Origin: Desulfobacterales bacterium
Lineage (GTDB): Bacteria > Desulfobacterota > Desulfobacteria > Desulfobacterales > ETH-SRB1
Assembly (NCBI GenBank): GCA_030610995.1
Contig: JAUWQO010000018.1
Location: forward strand, 1-34,326
Direction of reading: 5' to 3'
DNA: 34,326 nt
The notes below the pieces were generated by a model. It was given only the letters and a program-made list of their open reading frames with translations, was not told the DNA's origin and did not search any database. How positions within the stretch are numbered: the stretch's first letter is position 1; each line of letters begins with the position of its first letter. A program made the position numbers and the translations under genes. Positions 15,550 through 23,161 of this stretch are shown one piece after another.

Positions 15550-15990
15550 TTATTTTTCGGAGAGAGGTTTTGTGCTATTTATTTTAAGCTGACGTTCAAC
15601 CATATCGGCAAGTGTTAAGGAATCAAGCATATTGTTTATTGTATTTTGTATATCTTTCCATATGTTATAGGTAACACATTTCTTAGCTCGATTACATGTC
15701 TCAGGATTATCAACACAATCTACAGGGAACATAGATCCCTCTAAAGCATCGATAATATCACGCAGCTTAATCTGGTGAACATCTTTACTGAGCGTATATC
15801 CTCCTCCAGCTCCACGAACACTCCTGATGAGGCCGGCCATTTTCAACAGCGGGATTAGTTGTTCCATGTATTTAACAGAAATACCCTGCCGGTGTGCCAA
15901 ACTCTTCACGGAAACAGGGCCTTTTTCATAATTTATAGCTATATCCAACATAGCTCTGGTGCCATAGCGTGATTTAGTTGACAGCCTCAT
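15550..15990 (-). CDS. Rrf2/IscR-family transcriptional regulator
   Basis: This 146-residue protein opens MRLSTKSRYGTRAMLDIA, as Rrf2 regulators do, with a winged helix and the VRGAGGGYTLSK wing. Three cysteines, C92, C98 and C104, fall at the IscR cluster-ligand positions, so it probably senses Fe-S status. Position 107, where E. coli IscR has the fourth ligand His, is Tyr here, so the cluster or its ligation may differ. It lies 136 bp after the tetraheme cytochrome gene on the same strand but has its own promoter. No isc genes are adjacent; it may control the Tmc genes or Fe-S genes elsewhere. Confidence 0.9.
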   Translation of the reverse strand: MRLSTKSRYGTRAMLDIAINYEKGPVSVKSLAHRQGISVKYMEQLIPLLKMAGLIRSVRGAGGGYTLSKDVHQIKLRDIIDALEGSMFPVDCVDNPETCNRAKKCVTYNIWKDIQNTINNMLDSLTLADMVERQLKINSTKPLSEK

Positions 15991-16082
15991 TTAGATTTGC
16001 CCTCTTGCTTCTTTTTTGAGAAAAACGATCCTGGGCGGATTAACCGCAGAAATATATTGAACTGCAAAAGTATATAAATTTA

Positions 16083-16112
16083 AAAATAGCAAGCTTTGTG
16101 GCCTCTTGTCAA
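16083..16112 (-). promoter_or_regulatory. Promoter of the Rrf2/IscR-like gene
   Basis: On the minus strand TTGACA (16112-16107) and TATTTT (16088-16083) are 18 bp apart, about 90 bp upstream of the ATG at 15990. The long leader leaves room for autoregulation, but I could not define an operator. Confidence 0.5.
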
Positions 16113-16126
16113 GGTTGTTGCTAAAA

Positions 16127-16513
16127 TCACTTTTTCATTGGATGGCACTCACCGCATGTAATCGGGCCTTTACCTTCCTTTTCATGACACCCCTTGCAGT
16201 TTTCATGAAATGCCTTCATTAGCGGTATCGTCTTGCCGTCAGCCTCAAGCTTATGGCATTCGGCGCACTCGGTTTCAGCAGAATCATCCCAAACATTTTC
16301 ACCATCTTTGTATATATGATGACATTCCAGACAATCGATTTCTGCTTCATCAGTATGAAGAACATGCGGGAAAAGAGCCGCAGATCTCTCACGTTCCACA
16401 AAGATATCATGCTTCAGGCTTTTGATGTCATCCTGAGCATATACAGCGCCAATGATAAAAAGAGACGCCAAACCCGCTATCGCTATATATAATGCTATCC
16501 TATTTTTTTCCAT
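16127..16513 (-). CDS. tmcA: Tetraheme cytochrome c3, TmcA-like
   Basis: This 128-residue protein has a signal peptide (about residues 1-27, ending VYAQ) and four CxxCH heme motifs: CLECH, CAECH, CKGCH and CGECH. Additional His residues serve as distal ligands, for example in FPHVLHTDE and AFHENC. It is acidic and short, like type II cytochrome c3 (TmcA) of the periplasmic side of the Tmc complex, which takes electrons from hydrogenases or formate dehydrogenases. I start at ATG 16513 because GAGG lies 9 bp upstream and the signal peptide begins there; an upstream TTG (16528) is less likely. It follows the TmcB-like gene by 37 bp. Confidence 0.88.
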   Translation of the reverse strand: MEKNRIALYIAIAGLASLFIIGAVYAQDDIKSLKHDIFVERERSAALFPHVLHTDEAEIDCLECHHIYKDGENVWDDSAETECAECHKLEADGKTIPLMKAFHENCKGCHEKEGKGPITCGECHPMKK

Positions 16514-16550
16514 TCCAATCAGCCTCAAATTTTTTTGTCATATACAACGG

Positions 16551-17954
16551 TTACTCTTCTTTTGGTTTTAAATGATCCGGCACAATCGCCATCTCGAGAA
16601 GAATAGGCTTCAGGAAACTCCACTTGATTCCAATTTTGTAAACTTCTTCCAGGTCCCTGATTGCATCCCAGCAATTATGGCACGCGGAAACAACAAATTT
16701 TGCTCCGGTTGCCAGAATTTGATCACGCTTGACTTTCATGCCTATATTCCTTTGTTGCCTATAACGTCCAATGCCGTTCATTCCGCCGCCGCCGCCGCAA
16801 CAAAAATTGTGTTCACGGTTCGGGCTCATTGGACGAAAATCTTCTGCTATGTATGACATGATTTTACTTGTAACATCAGTCAAACCATGATTCCTAATAT
16901 AGTTGCACGGATCCTGAAGCGTGACAGGTTCTTTGATTTTTTTGGCTGGATCCAGCTTAAGCTTTCCTGTTTCCAGCGCCTCTAATACCCACTCAACGTA
17001 ATGAAACCCCGGTGCAGGTGGCTCGCCGTTTTTTCGTCCAGCCCAGTAAGGCCCTTCAGTAATGGTTGCACGATGCTGATGGCCGCATTCTGTGCCAACA
17101 TATCTCTTTACTTTTAGCCTTTCCATTGCCGCATAGACTCCTTCTACCTGCTGCTTGCAACATGCCCAGTCACCGGCAAACATAGCCAAACTTGTTCCTT
17201 CCCAGCCTTTGCTGGGGACTGTCCAGCTCTCACCGGCCAGATGGAACAAAATTGCAGCCTCTGCAAGATCCTGTGGATAATGTTTTGGTTCACGGGCATT
17301 TACTACATACATTATATCCGCCCCTACTTTATCGACAGGAATTTCAAGGCCGGGATAATATTCCTCGTTTTCTTCCGCCATCCACTCACAGGTTTCAACA
17401 TAGTCTTCTACAGTAACATCCATCTGTGCGTTATATAGCCAATGCATACATGATCCGATTTTCATCTCATGCGGCACAAAACCCTGCGAAAAGCACAGAC
17501 CTCTCAAGTAGCTGAACATGACACCCATATCAATGCCATGAGGACAATACATTCCGCAACGATTACAACAGGTACATTTACCCCATGCGGTATCCATGCA
17601 ATTTATCATGAATTGCGTGTCAACATCCCCCTTTCTTTTTACCAGTTTACCAAGTGTGGATTGTATTTTATAAGAGGGGATCTGCTTTGGATCATTATCA
17701 TTTGCAAGATAAAAGAAACAGGTGTCAGCGCACAAACTGCAATGAGCGCAAATCTCAAGCCATGTACGGATGCGAGACTTGCAGGTAGCATCCAAAGTTT
17801 TCTTTAAGGCCGCTGTATCAACGGGAAATACTTCCATCTCCTTATAATACCTTATGCCCTTGTCTGCCAATAAAAGATCGAGCTCTTTTTTGGTCTTCAC
17901 AGCTTTTCTGGTGACAAGAGGTGGTAAGTCCTGGTTTTTTGCTTCTTGTGCCAT
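16551..17954 (-). CDS. tmcB: TmcB-like Fe-S protein (HmcF/DsrK family, CCG domains)
   Basis: This is a 467-residue cytoplasmic protein. Two 4Fe-4S motifs lie at C69-C72-C75-C79 and C127-C130-C133-C137 (the latter followed by PHGID). The C-terminal half carries heterodisulfide-reductase-type CCG motifs: ACCKQQ near 260, then [21 protein letters not shown] and ACHNCWDA, which build a catalytic noncubane-type cluster in HdrB relatives. This matches the size and layout of TmcB and its relatives HmcF and DsrK. It should pass electrons between the membrane cytochrome b and a cytoplasmic acceptor. GGAGAG precedes the ATG. Confidence 0.88.
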   Translation of the reverse strand: MAQEAKNQDLPPLVTRKAVKTKKELDLLLADKGIRYYKEMEVFPVDTAALKKTLDATCKSRIRTWLEICAHCSLCADTCFFYLANDNDPKQIPSYKIQSTLGKLVKRKGDVDTQFMINCMDTAWGKCTCCNRCGMYCPHGIDMGVMFSYLRGLCFSQGFVPHEMKIGSCMHWLYNAQMDVTVEDYVETCEWMAEENEEYYPGLEIPVDKVGADIMYVVNAREPKHYPQDLAEAAILFHLAGESWTVPSKGWEGTSLAMFAGDWACCKQQVEGVYAAMERLKVKRYVGTECGHQHRATITEGPYWAGRKNGEPPAPGFHYVEWVLEALETGKLKLDPAKKIKEPVTLQDPCNYIRNHGLTDVTSKIMSYIAEDFRPMSPNREHNFCCGGGGGMNGIGRYRQQRNIGMKVKRDQILATGAKFVVSACHNCWDAIRDLEEVYKIGIKWSFLKPILLEMAIVPDHLKPKEE

Positions 17955-18006
17955 ATTTATCTCTCCAGTATGAAATTATTAATAATAATTCGTTATAAAA
18001 CCACCA

Positions 18007-18690
18007 TTACCAAGCGATCCCCCTGCCTTTCATGCCTCCTCTTTTTATTCCGTAGTCCATTCCTAATTGGATTCTAGAACAAAAGAAAAGAACGAAATGC
18101 GAAAGTTTTGTAAAAGGAATTGATATCAGCATAATTTCGCCGCAGAGGATATGTATAATTAACCAAGATTTGTATCCTGCCCCCAATTCCCATTGATGAT
18201 AGGCAATATAGCCTGTAATAAAAGGGGCTAATGCAATAGCTAAAACAATATAATCCGACGCAGTTGTTAAAATCTTTACATTGGGGTCAGTCAGGCGACG
18301 AATTAAAAAGAAGATTCCAGCGGCAATTACTGCTAAAGTCATATAATCTGCTACCTTGTCGGGTATGGTAACCCAGCTTATATTCCACGATTCTTCTATC
18401 AGCACTATATGAGCCATCAGAAAGATCGGAGTTAGGACAAGGCAGATATGGAATAGATAGGTTACAGCCATAAAAATGGGATGGTTTGCGGTTGTGCGAT
18501 TGAGTGGCAACAACCAATGGAAAAGAGATCTTGCAGCTCCCTTAATGCCGGCGCCAAGCTTCTCAGAATAGGCTACTCTATCGAGCCGCCAATCAAGACC
18601 TTTTACATACCAAACGATTCTGGTGATAATCCCGACAAAAAAGATAGCAAATGAAATTAAGGCTAATGGCCCACTTACAAATTCATACAT
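18007..18690 (-). CDS. tmcC: TmcC-like membrane cytochrome b (NarI/DsrM family)
   Basis: This 227-residue protein has about five membrane helices (near 8-28, 78-98, 112-135, 145-163 and 175-195) with His residues placed for two b hemes (LFHICLVLTPIFLMAHI, then WLIIHILCGE and KLSHFVLF). The length fits TmcC rather than the longer DsrM. It would exchange electrons with menaquinone and link the periplasmic cytochrome to the cytoplasmic Fe-S subunit. GGGGGGAG precedes the ATG. It is the first gene of tmcC-tmcB-tmcA, 52 bp before tmcB. No TmcD-like gene is present. Confidence 0.85.
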   Translation of the reverse strand: MYEFVSGPLALISFAIFFVGIITRIVWYVKGLDWRLDRVAYSEKLGAGIKGAARSLFHWLLPLNRTTANHPIFMAVTYLFHICLVLTPIFLMAHIVLIEESWNISWVTIPDKVADYMTLAVIAAGIFFLIRRLTDPNVKILTTASDYIVLAIALAPFITGYIAYHQWELGAGYKSWLIIHILCGEIMLISIPFTKLSHFVLFFCSRIQLGMDYGIKRGGMKGRGIAW

Positions 18691-18766
18691 AGCTCCCCCC
18701 CTTAATAGAAAAAAACTAAATTATTTGTAACCTTGTCCGCAAATCCTACTTATTAGATAGGAATAC

Positions 18767-18808
18767 TTATTATCTGACTATAAAAGGCTTTGTCAAGCAA
18801 ATATTTGA
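18767..18808 (-). promoter_or_regulatory. Promoter of the tmc genes, with a small palindrome upstream
   Basis: On the minus strand TTGACA (18796-18791) and TAATAA (18772-18767) are 18 bp apart, about 80 bp before tmcC. CAAATATTTG (18798-18807), a perfect 10-bp palindrome, abuts the -35 and could be a regulator site. Confidence 0.5.
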
Positions 18809-19126
18809 TGAAGTGGAATGTGTCTTCAAGAAAGAGAAGGCTTTGGCGAGCAGGCGACTGTCTCACTCGATGGGTTTGGATTAAAGATAGGATGGCAATG
18901 TTTGAATGTCTTGATAATGCCAACTTTTTTCTTGATAATAGAAAAGAAGTTGTTAAACTTAATTTTTTGTAATATTTTAACCCTTTGAAAAAAACCAGAC
19001 AGGTTAACAAGATAAACAAGATTTTGATGAGGATTTACAGGATGAGTTTTGATGTTTTAATCCTGAATATCGTGTTAATCCTGTCAAAGAAGTCTTTTTT
19101 GAAGGCCTAAATCGGTTTATCGGCTT
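18809..19126. repeat. Intergenic stretch with a degenerate inverted repeat
   Basis: From 18998 to 19085 the ends GACAGGTTAACAAGATA and the complement of ATCGTGTTAATCCTGTC pair imperfectly, with internal words such as AATCCTG and GATTTACAGGAT. This is a type of palindromic repeat common in Desulfobacterota intergenic DNA. Bases 18809-18997 hold small open frames on both strands (for example 18790-18972 plus), which I do not consider genes. Confidence 0.45.
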
Positions 19127-19915
19127 ATGGATAATACATTTTCTGTATTAACACTCAATCTGCGTTTTGGCCTGGCAGATGATGGCCCCAATAGCTGGGA
19201 TCAGCGGAAAAAATGCTTTCCCTATCTTTTAAAAAACCATAGCGTAGACTTTATCGGTTTTCAGGAAGCAAACGATTTCCAGACAGATTTTCTCAAAGAT
19301 ATCCTGTCTGAATTCAACTTTATTGGAAAGAGAAGCCCTGCTCCGTCCTTTTGGCAAAACAATATTATTTTCTATAAAAAAAACTGGGAATGCATCCATA
19401 ATGAGCACTTTTTCCTGAGCCCAACTCCAATGATACCCAGCCGTTCCCGGGAAAGTCGTTGGCCCAGACAATGTACTATTGGAATATTTAAAAATAAAAA
19501 CCGGATTTTAATATATATAAATACCCACTTTGATTTTGATGCCGCAGTCCAGACAAAAAGCGCCAAGCTGATTATGAAACGGCTATCACACCTGGCGCCT
19601 GAGCCGCCCGTAATTCTCATGGGAGACTTTAATGCAACACCATATTATCCATGTTACATGATATTTACAGGAGGGGATCAAAAATTAAAGACAAACAACC
19701 GGCTATATTTTAAAAACATTTTCAGGGAGCCTTATCCTGGCACCCATCATGGATTTACAGGAAATATTAACGGAAATCATATTGACTGGATTCTTTATCG
19801 AGGCGGGATTATTCCTCAGGAAGGCAAAATAATATATGATACAATTGATGGGGTTTATCCGTCAGATCACTACCCACTTTATGCAAAATTCAAATGGGAA
19901 AAGGATGAAATTTAA
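19127..19915 (+). CDS. Endonuclease/exonuclease/phosphatase (EEP) family protein
   Basis: This 262-residue protein has the EEP fold signatures in order: TLNLRFGLADDGP (Asn near 11), GFQEAND (catalytic Glu near 47), NTHFDFDA (near 131), LMGDFNATP (Asp/Asn near 165) and the C-terminal SDHYPL pair. Members hydrolyse phosphodiester or phosphomonoester bonds with Mg2+; sequence alone does not tell whether the substrate is DNA, lipid or a small molecule. There is no signal peptide. It is the only plus-strand gene in a long minus-strand region and converges with the bactofilin gene, 13 bp away. Confidence 0.9.
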   Translation: MDNTFSVLTLNLRFGLADDGPNSWDQRKKCFPYLLKNHSVDFIGFQEANDFQTDFLKDILSEFNFIGKRSPAPSFWQNNIIFYKKNWECIHNEHFFLSPTPMIPSRSRESRWPRQCTIGIFKNKNRILIYINTHFDFDAAVQTKSAKLIMKRLSHLAPEPPVILMGDFNATPYYPCYMIFTGGDQKLKTNNRLYFKNIFREPYPGTHHGFTGNINGNHIDWILYRGGIIPQEGKIIYDTIDGVYPSDHYPLYAKFKWEKDEI

Positions 19916-19928
19916 AAATTTCTCCATG

Positions 19929-20273
19929 TTATTTTGTTGGTTCCTGTTTCGAAATACAATTTACATCGGCATTTAATATTCCACCGGCCTCAACAACAAG
20001 ATTTTTACATACGACCCTGCCGCCACAGCTACCGGTAGAAAGTATTATAAGCTCGTTTGATGCCTCTAATTCCCCCTCAAACTTTCCCCCTATGGTAATA
20101 CTCGCCACCTTTGTATCCGCACAAATAACCCCTTCTTCGGCAACAATCACGGTTTCTCCGACAAGACTCCCCTTCACAGCCCCCTTTATTACCAATTTTC
20201 CTTTAGCAGAAATCGTGCCGTCAACTGTCAGACCTTCATCAATGATAGAAATATTATCCGATTTGTTCCACAC
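19929..20273 (-). CDS. Bactofilin
   Basis: This 114-residue protein is almost entirely a bactofilin (DUF583) beta-helix: ISIIDEGLTVDGTISAKGKLVIKG, then repeated short strands with Gly turns (KFEGELEAS, NLVVEAGG). Bactofilins polymerise without nucleotide into membrane-associated filaments that position cell-wall enzymes; CcmA of Helicobacter is one. The start codon is GTG (20273), 7 bp after AGGAG. It is last in the row of cell-shape type genes at 19929-24504 and is separated from the M99 gene by a REP-like element. Confidence 0.93.
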   Translation of the reverse strand: MWNKSDNISIIDEGLTVDGTISAKGKLVIKGAVKGSLVGETVIVAEEGVICADTKVASITIGGKFEGELEASNELIILSTGSCGGRVVCKNLVVEAGGILNADVNCISKQEPTK

Positions 20274-20322
20274 AATATATCTCCTGCACAGTATATAATA
20301 GCCTGCTAATTATCATAAATCG

Positions 20323-20470
20323 AGACCTTTGAAAAACCACAGCATCGTCATTGCGAGCGAAGCGAAGCAATCTCAAAACATGTTGACAATCCACAAGATT
20401 GCCACGTCGCTTTGCTCCTCGCAATGACCAGAATTGAGCAAAAATGTGGGTTGTGCAACGCTCTCAAATC
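20323..20470. repeat. REP-like palindrome (GTCATTGCGAGCGAAGCGAAGC type)
   Basis: The core runs from GTCATTGCGAGCGAAGCGAA at 20347 to GCTCCTCGCAATGAC ending at 20428 and forms an imperfect inverted repeat. Outer flanks also pair weakly (TTTGAAAAACCACA against the complement of TGTGGGTTGTGCAA). This repeat type is seen in many unrelated bacterial genomes. It separates the M99 gene from the bactofilin gene. Confidence 0.8.
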
Positions 20471-20474
20471 GTAA

Positions 20475-22001
20475 CTATTCCAAAGCAGGCTCTTTCAAAT
20501 CGATGATCAATTCGCCTGCTTTTTGATTTTTATATGTAACTATTACCTTATATTTTAGCCCCTTTTTATCCAGCGAATAATTCTTCCAGAGATCTTTGGC
20601 GGTATTAATTACATACCCCCTGTCCTCTCCCGTATTGTTGGCTGAATCACCCACAAAACCTTTAAAGTTTACAACCATATCCGAAGGATCTCCGGGACCG
20701 CCAATCACATCCACAAGTGTAAAAGTGTCGCCCTTTATCAGTTTGACATGATCATTGTTCTTATAAATCATTTCATTGCCGTTAATTTTGGTTTTGAAAG
20801 AATGTACATAAGGTGTTAAAATTGATTTTTTTGAAATTGATACACCTTTAGCCATTTTTCTACGGCTTTCACCAAGCGCAATATAAACACTTCCACATGG
20901 GAAATAATCCTTTCTTGCAACAATCCTTGTCGGCCCCGTTACCCTGATTTTCTTGCGCACATCTCTTATGCTTCCGTAACCAATAATATCAGCGCTTAAT
21001 CCTCGTTCATAGTTTGTCTCAATATGAGATATAATGATGATATCGCCGGAGTTAATATGAAGTGTCTCCTGGTTTTTAACAACTATCGGCAAAGAATCAT
21101 TTATCGAAACAACCATATAATCAAGCACAGGTTTGTCAAAATTCAAACCAGGGGTCTCGGGAATAATATCAAATTTTTCCATAAAGGCATTTATTGCAAG
21201 GTTATGATACCGCACTTTCAATTCTATAGGAAGCGATTTATTTGTCTCAATACCAAATGCCGGTATGCCACATGTATATAAAGCATAATATGTGGCCGAT
21301 TTGCGCTGTTCCTTATGCAAGGAATTTTTTTCAGCAGTTCTGTGATTGTTGAAACGAATATAGTGAAGGGGATTTTTTATATTCTTATTGATTTTATCGG
21401 CCACCCAGTTCGCCATAGTGCCAAGGTCGATGGTCTTTCCTGTTTCAGGATTAATATAGACTTCACAATCCGAGATAATCGACTGGCCGTATCTCCGTGG
21501 ATTTCTATAAGGCCCTTCCCATTTGTCTGAATAAAAACCTGAGCCGTCGTGCAGATTGAGCAGACAATCACTTTCATTAATCATTTTTTTTAAGATTTCA
21601 ACGATCTTGGTTTCATAGTTATTTTTGCGATCCTCTCCAAACTTTCGATTCATATCATCATTTACCTTGCGCCGATACAAAACAATAGACTTAAAATTGG
21701 CCCTCGGGATTACGATAAGATTCCCTTTTGCCAGGCTAATATCAGCATAATGATCTGCTGAGAGGAAGCCTCCCGGCTCATCTCCCTGTATCCCTCCAAT
21801 TAAAAGAAGTGTTTTTCCAGGCAGTTCACCATATATTTTGTATACATAAAGCTCATGATCGGTGCCTTCAAAAAAAACAGTATGTACCTTTTTTTGCGCG
21901 CAAACAACATCCGGCAGGATAAAAACAAGCATAATTGAAAAAAGAATAATTATGGTTTTGCACACCGGACAAGTTATGTATTGTCTCTTCCTCTGAAACA
22001 A
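20475..22001 (-). CDS. M99/M14-type metallocarboxypeptidase, Csd4-like, with C-terminal domain
   Basis: The protein has 508 residues. A signal peptide or anchor (about residues 12-35, ending VVCAQ) is followed by a carboxypeptidase domain with GGIQGDEPGG (Q72, E75), NLHDGSG (H151) and FGIETNK (E252). Gln in place of the first His zinc ligand is the hallmark of the M99 family, typified by Helicobacter Csd4, which trims peptidoglycan tripeptides and gives helical shape. Residues about 290-508 form beta-rich domains of unknown role. The start is TTG 22001, with AAGGA 7 bp upstream; GTG 21965 is an alternative with no binding site. It lies between repeat elements and next to LDT-like and bactofilin genes. 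Confidence 0.88.
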   Translation of the reverse strand: MFQRKRQYITCPVCKTIIILFSIMLVFILPDVVCAQKKVHTVFFEGTDHELYVYKIYGELPGKTLLLIGGIQGDEPGGFLSADHYADISLAKGNLIVIPRANFKSIVLYRRKVNDDMNRKFGEDRKNNYETKIVEILKKMINESDCLLNLHDGSGFYSDKWEGPYRNPRRYGQSIISDCEVYINPETGKTIDLGTMANWVADKINKNIKNPLHYIRFNNHRTAEKNSLHKEQRKSATYYALYTCGIPAFGIETNKSLPIELKVRYHNLAINAFMEKFDIIPETPGLNFDKPVLDYMVVSINDSLPIVVKNQETLHINSGDIIIISHIETNYERGLSADIIGYGSIRDVRKKIRVTGPTRIVARKDYFPCGSVYIALGESRRKMAKGVSISKKSILTPYVHSFKTKINGNEMIYKNNDHVKLIKGDTFTLVDVIGGPGDPSDMVVNFKGFVGDSANNTGEDRGYVINTAKDLWKNYSLDKKGLKYKVIVTYKNQKAGELIIDLKEPALE

Positions 22002-22031
22002 AATTTAATCCTTTTAAAAATTTATTAATTA

Positions 22032-22211
22032 GTAACTGTTCAGCCACCGATCTACGCTGATTATCACTGATATTTTTTCTTTTATTGTAATAGTTCAACC
22101 ATAAAATTATAACATCACCAAGATATATAATATAATTCTTAATGTTCTGTGATTTTTTTGTATTTAAACCTATCTGCGTTCATCTGTGTGAATCTGTGGC
22201 TGAATAGTTAC
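22032..22211. repeat. MITE-like element, family 1 copy 2
   Basis: The 180-bp element has ends GTAACTGTTCAGCCAC and GTGGCTGAATAGTTAC, which are inverted copies with one mismatch. It shares its left 50 bp and right 50 bp with the element at 15254-15516 but has a shorter, different centre. It lies inside the cell-shape gene row, between the one-pass membrane protein gene and the M99 gene. A lone end of this type (GGTGGCTGAACTGTTAC) occurs at 31485-31501. Confidence 0.85.
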
Positions 22212-22219
22212 ATTAATTA

Positions 22220-23161
22220 TTACTCTAAACTATCCTCAACCATCTTTGTAATTGTTACCGGATAACTTTTTTCCAGCAGCAAATCTCCTGTTGTATTGTA
22301 TACTAATACCTCGGCATTATTAAACCGTTCAGGGTCTGCTTCATACTGTGCCTTGAAATTTACAGTTTTAAAACGGAAAATGGAAAAATACTGTCCTTTA
22401 TTATATCGAGATGGTTTCCCTGAAGATAGAGTAACATGAGGAAATGTCAACCACCTATCCTCATCAACTTCATCATCCTTTAATATAACAAAAGCGTGCC
22501 CTGAAACAGGCTGAGAATCGGGAGATATTTTTATTATTTTAAACTGCACCTTCAATATATTGCTGCCTGGTTCAAATAAAACCACGAAATCTTTAATTGA
22601 AGTGTTTGGCAGCTTTGCCGATATTGCTGAAGTTGTTTCTTCCTCCGGCTGCTTTTCGCCGGTTAATAAAACTGTTTTATCGACATCTGCCGTATCAGGC
22701 TTGGTTTTAATAGATGCACTCTTATCAGGTAAACTGCCGGAAGCTTCACCTTTTTGTTTTTTCCCGATATCGGCAGGTTTATCTTCGATTCCGGCTTCGA
22801 TTTTGGCTTCGATTCCGGCTTCGACTCCGGATTCAGCCAGAACAAGACGAACCATGAGAAGGTCCTTTTCATCACGCAAAGCCGCAACCTGCTTTTTTGA
22901 TATATCCAGAGCATTCCGCAACCCCTCATTCTCTTCGCTTGCGCTTTTTGCAATAATTAATAAGGATGAAACTGAAACAACAACGACAACCAGTGTCAAT
23001 ACCAATGCAATCATCAGGCCCTTAAGCCTTCCAATCGATATTATCTTCCCGCGTTCCTCTATTGCCAAAAGAGTCCAGGACTTAGCCCTTGCCTTTTTTG
23101 ATTGTTTCGGCAAAGACAGCGATTTTACAACTTTTTCCAGGTTTCCCGGTAGATTTTCCAC
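22220..23161 (-). CDS. One-pass membrane protein with coiled coil and C-terminal beta domain
   Basis: This 313-residue protein belongs to no family I recognise. A basic cytoplasmic segment (1-47) is followed by one membrane helix (about 48-70, LMIALVLTLVVVVVSVSSLL), a short coiled coil (about 74-108) and a repetitive stretch near 110-127 (VEAGIEAKIEAGIE). A Lys/Glu/Ser/Thr-rich linker then leads to a compact C-terminal domain (about 188-313) that should lie outside the inner membrane. The start is GTG 23161, overlapping the end of the L,D-transpeptidase-like gene by 37 bp, so the two are probably made together. The layout recalls scaffold or adaptor proteins linking bactofilins to wall enzymes (compare Csd5), by context only. 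Confidence 0.85.
   Translation of the reverse strand: MENLPGNLEKVVKSLSLPKQSKKARAKSWTLLAIEERGKIISIGRLKGLMIALVLTLVVVVVSVSSLLIIAKSASEENEGLRNALDISKKQVAALRDEKDLLMVRLVLAESGVEAGIEAKIEAGIEDKPADIGKKQKGEASGSLPDKSASIKTKPDTADVDKTVLLTGEKQPEEETTSAISAKLPNTSIKDFVVLFEPGSNILKVQFKIIKISPDSQPVSGHAFVILKDDEVDEDRWLTFPHVTLSSGKPSRYNKGQYFSIFRFKTVNFKAQYEADPERFNNAEVLVYNTTGDLLLEKSYPVTITKMVEDSLE

Noticed and set aside
16127-18690. DsrMK or HmcEF instead of Tmc
   Set aside because: The membrane subunit is too short for DsrM, and the adjacent small acidic tetraheme cytochrome fits TmcA; relatedness is still possible and noted in the findings.
18753-19019. Small open frames on both strands upstream of the EEP gene
   Set aside because: Low-complexity translation, no ribosome binding site and overlap with the tmc promoter and a palindromic repeat.
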